Made by a program: the position numbers and the translations under genes. Below, in pieces: positions 63,733-64,000 of a stretch of 64,000 nucleotides of DNA (within the stretch, counting starts at the first letter, position 1; each line of letters starts with the position of its first letter). Where the stretch lies: contig NW_024468249.1 of assembly GCF_002104995.1 (NCBI RefSeq), forward strand, positions 1,612,001 to 1,676,000, read 5' to 3'. The notes below the pieces were generated by a model. That model ran no database searches. It was not told the origin of the DNA and saw nothing but the letters and a program-made list of their open reading frames with translations. This DNA comes from Linderina pennispora (Eukaryota; Kickxellomycota; Kickxellomycetes; Kickxellales; Kickxellaceae).

Positions 63733-64000
63733 TCATGTCTCCGGTTCACTGGGAAACCCAAGGCATATTCGGTCCCTTGGCTGTCGTCTACAACTCGTTC
63801 TCGACCAAGGTTTGCTTCATCTATGTTGCCATTTACTGGCAAGCCAGTTGCCGAGCAGGCTAGTCGCCGCGCCATTGATACCCCACTGGCCAAGCGCTGC
63901 CGTAACGTTCCCGACCTTGTTGACTGCGGTGTCATCATTCCCGATTTCATGGGTTACACGCAGAGGCACGCTGTGTTTCGGAGAGGATTTGAACCAGTGG
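63733..64000 (+). CDS. Open frame running off the right edge, unidentified
   Basis: A frame open from 63733 to the window end reads R-F-T-G-K-P-K-A-Y-S-V-P-W-L-S-S, then P-F-T-G-K-P-V-A-E-Q-A-S-R-R-A-I-D-T-P-L-A-K-R-C and G-V-I-I-P-D-F-M-G-Y-T-Q-R-H. There is an internal repeat of F-T-G-K-P about 30 residues apart. No clear start codon is seen upstream; ATG at 63823 or an intron acceptor near 63730 could begin it. I cannot assign a family; it may be an exon, or a remnant. Confidence 0.3.

Noticed and set aside
63950-64000. T-arm-like GGTTCAAATCC on the minus strand at the right edge, as in a tRNA
   Set aside because: The flanking bases do not form a five-base-pair T stem and no anticodon or D arm can be folded from the adjacent sequence.
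1-64000. CRISPR arrays, rRNA genes, full transposons
   Set aside because: I saw no regularly spaced direct repeats, rRNA landmarks or intact transposase or reverse transcriptase motifs.

Overview
The window is nuclear DNA of an early-diverging fungus. It holds eukaryotic housekeeping genes (prefoldin, DRG-type GTPase, Beclin/Atg6, NBP35, PAM17, mitochondrial uS7, TMEM33/Pom33, threonine deaminase, recyclin), short GT-AG introns, TATA boxes, and a mix of compact gene blocks with 1-4 kb gene-poor spacers. Two YdcZ/DUF606-like transporters plus a divergent third, a decayed AAA-ATPase-like/PDDEXK (DUF1703-type) gene and the intron-poor style fit Zoopagomycota/Kickxellomycotina (Coemansia relatives). 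That placement is inference; there is no rRNA here to prove it.

Layout. 0-7.3 kb: end of a PDI-like membrane protein, prefoldin 2, DRG1-type GTPase, a Sec14-like protein, ATG6 and a second Sec14-like protein. 7.5-18.3 kb: poorly known coiled-coil genes (two share an N-P-L-G-G-x-M-C module), a Pro/Gln/Cys-rich protein, the complex I assembly factor NDUFAF5 and an F-box protein. 19-25 kb: an AT-richer accessory stretch with a tandem pair of orphan proteins, a possible small gene and a seven-helix receptor. 25.1-27.8 kb: a complete Argonaute with its catalytic tetrad. 29-43 kb: three half-size DMT transporters of the YdcZ/DUF606 type on the + strand, around recyclin (F-box plus Sec10-like) and threonine deaminase. 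44.3-44.9 kb: relic of tripeptidyl peptidase II. 46.9-48.3 kb: UNC93-like MFS transporter. 48.5-57.8 kb: dense housekeeping block (DHX29/DHX57-type helicase, NBP35, PAM17, TMEM33, histidine phosphatase, uS7m). 58-64 kb: AT-rich tail with a tandem pair of small beta-grasp-like proteins, a decayed ATPase-nuclease gene and an open frame running off the edge.

A recurring feature is single-base frame breaks inside strongly conserved genes, crowded in 0-13 kb and 49-59 kb, while 25-48 kb is almost clean. Because protein similarity resumes in the next frame each time, I annotate these as one gene each and suspect base-calling or assembly indels rather than pseudogenes. By contrast the 44 kb and 60 kb relics carry scattered stops and deletions and look truly decayed. 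Several exons were found only by reading splice sites: the three-exon gene at 8921-9864, a 75-base internal exon of recyclin, and the first exons of the gene at 15432 and of TMEM33.

Possible cooperation: the DMT and UNC93-like transporters share strong TATA promoters and look like highly expressed membrane proteins. The Sec14-like proteins, Atg6, recyclin and TMEM33 are all membrane-traffic or lipid factors, but they are not arranged as a cluster with a shared function.
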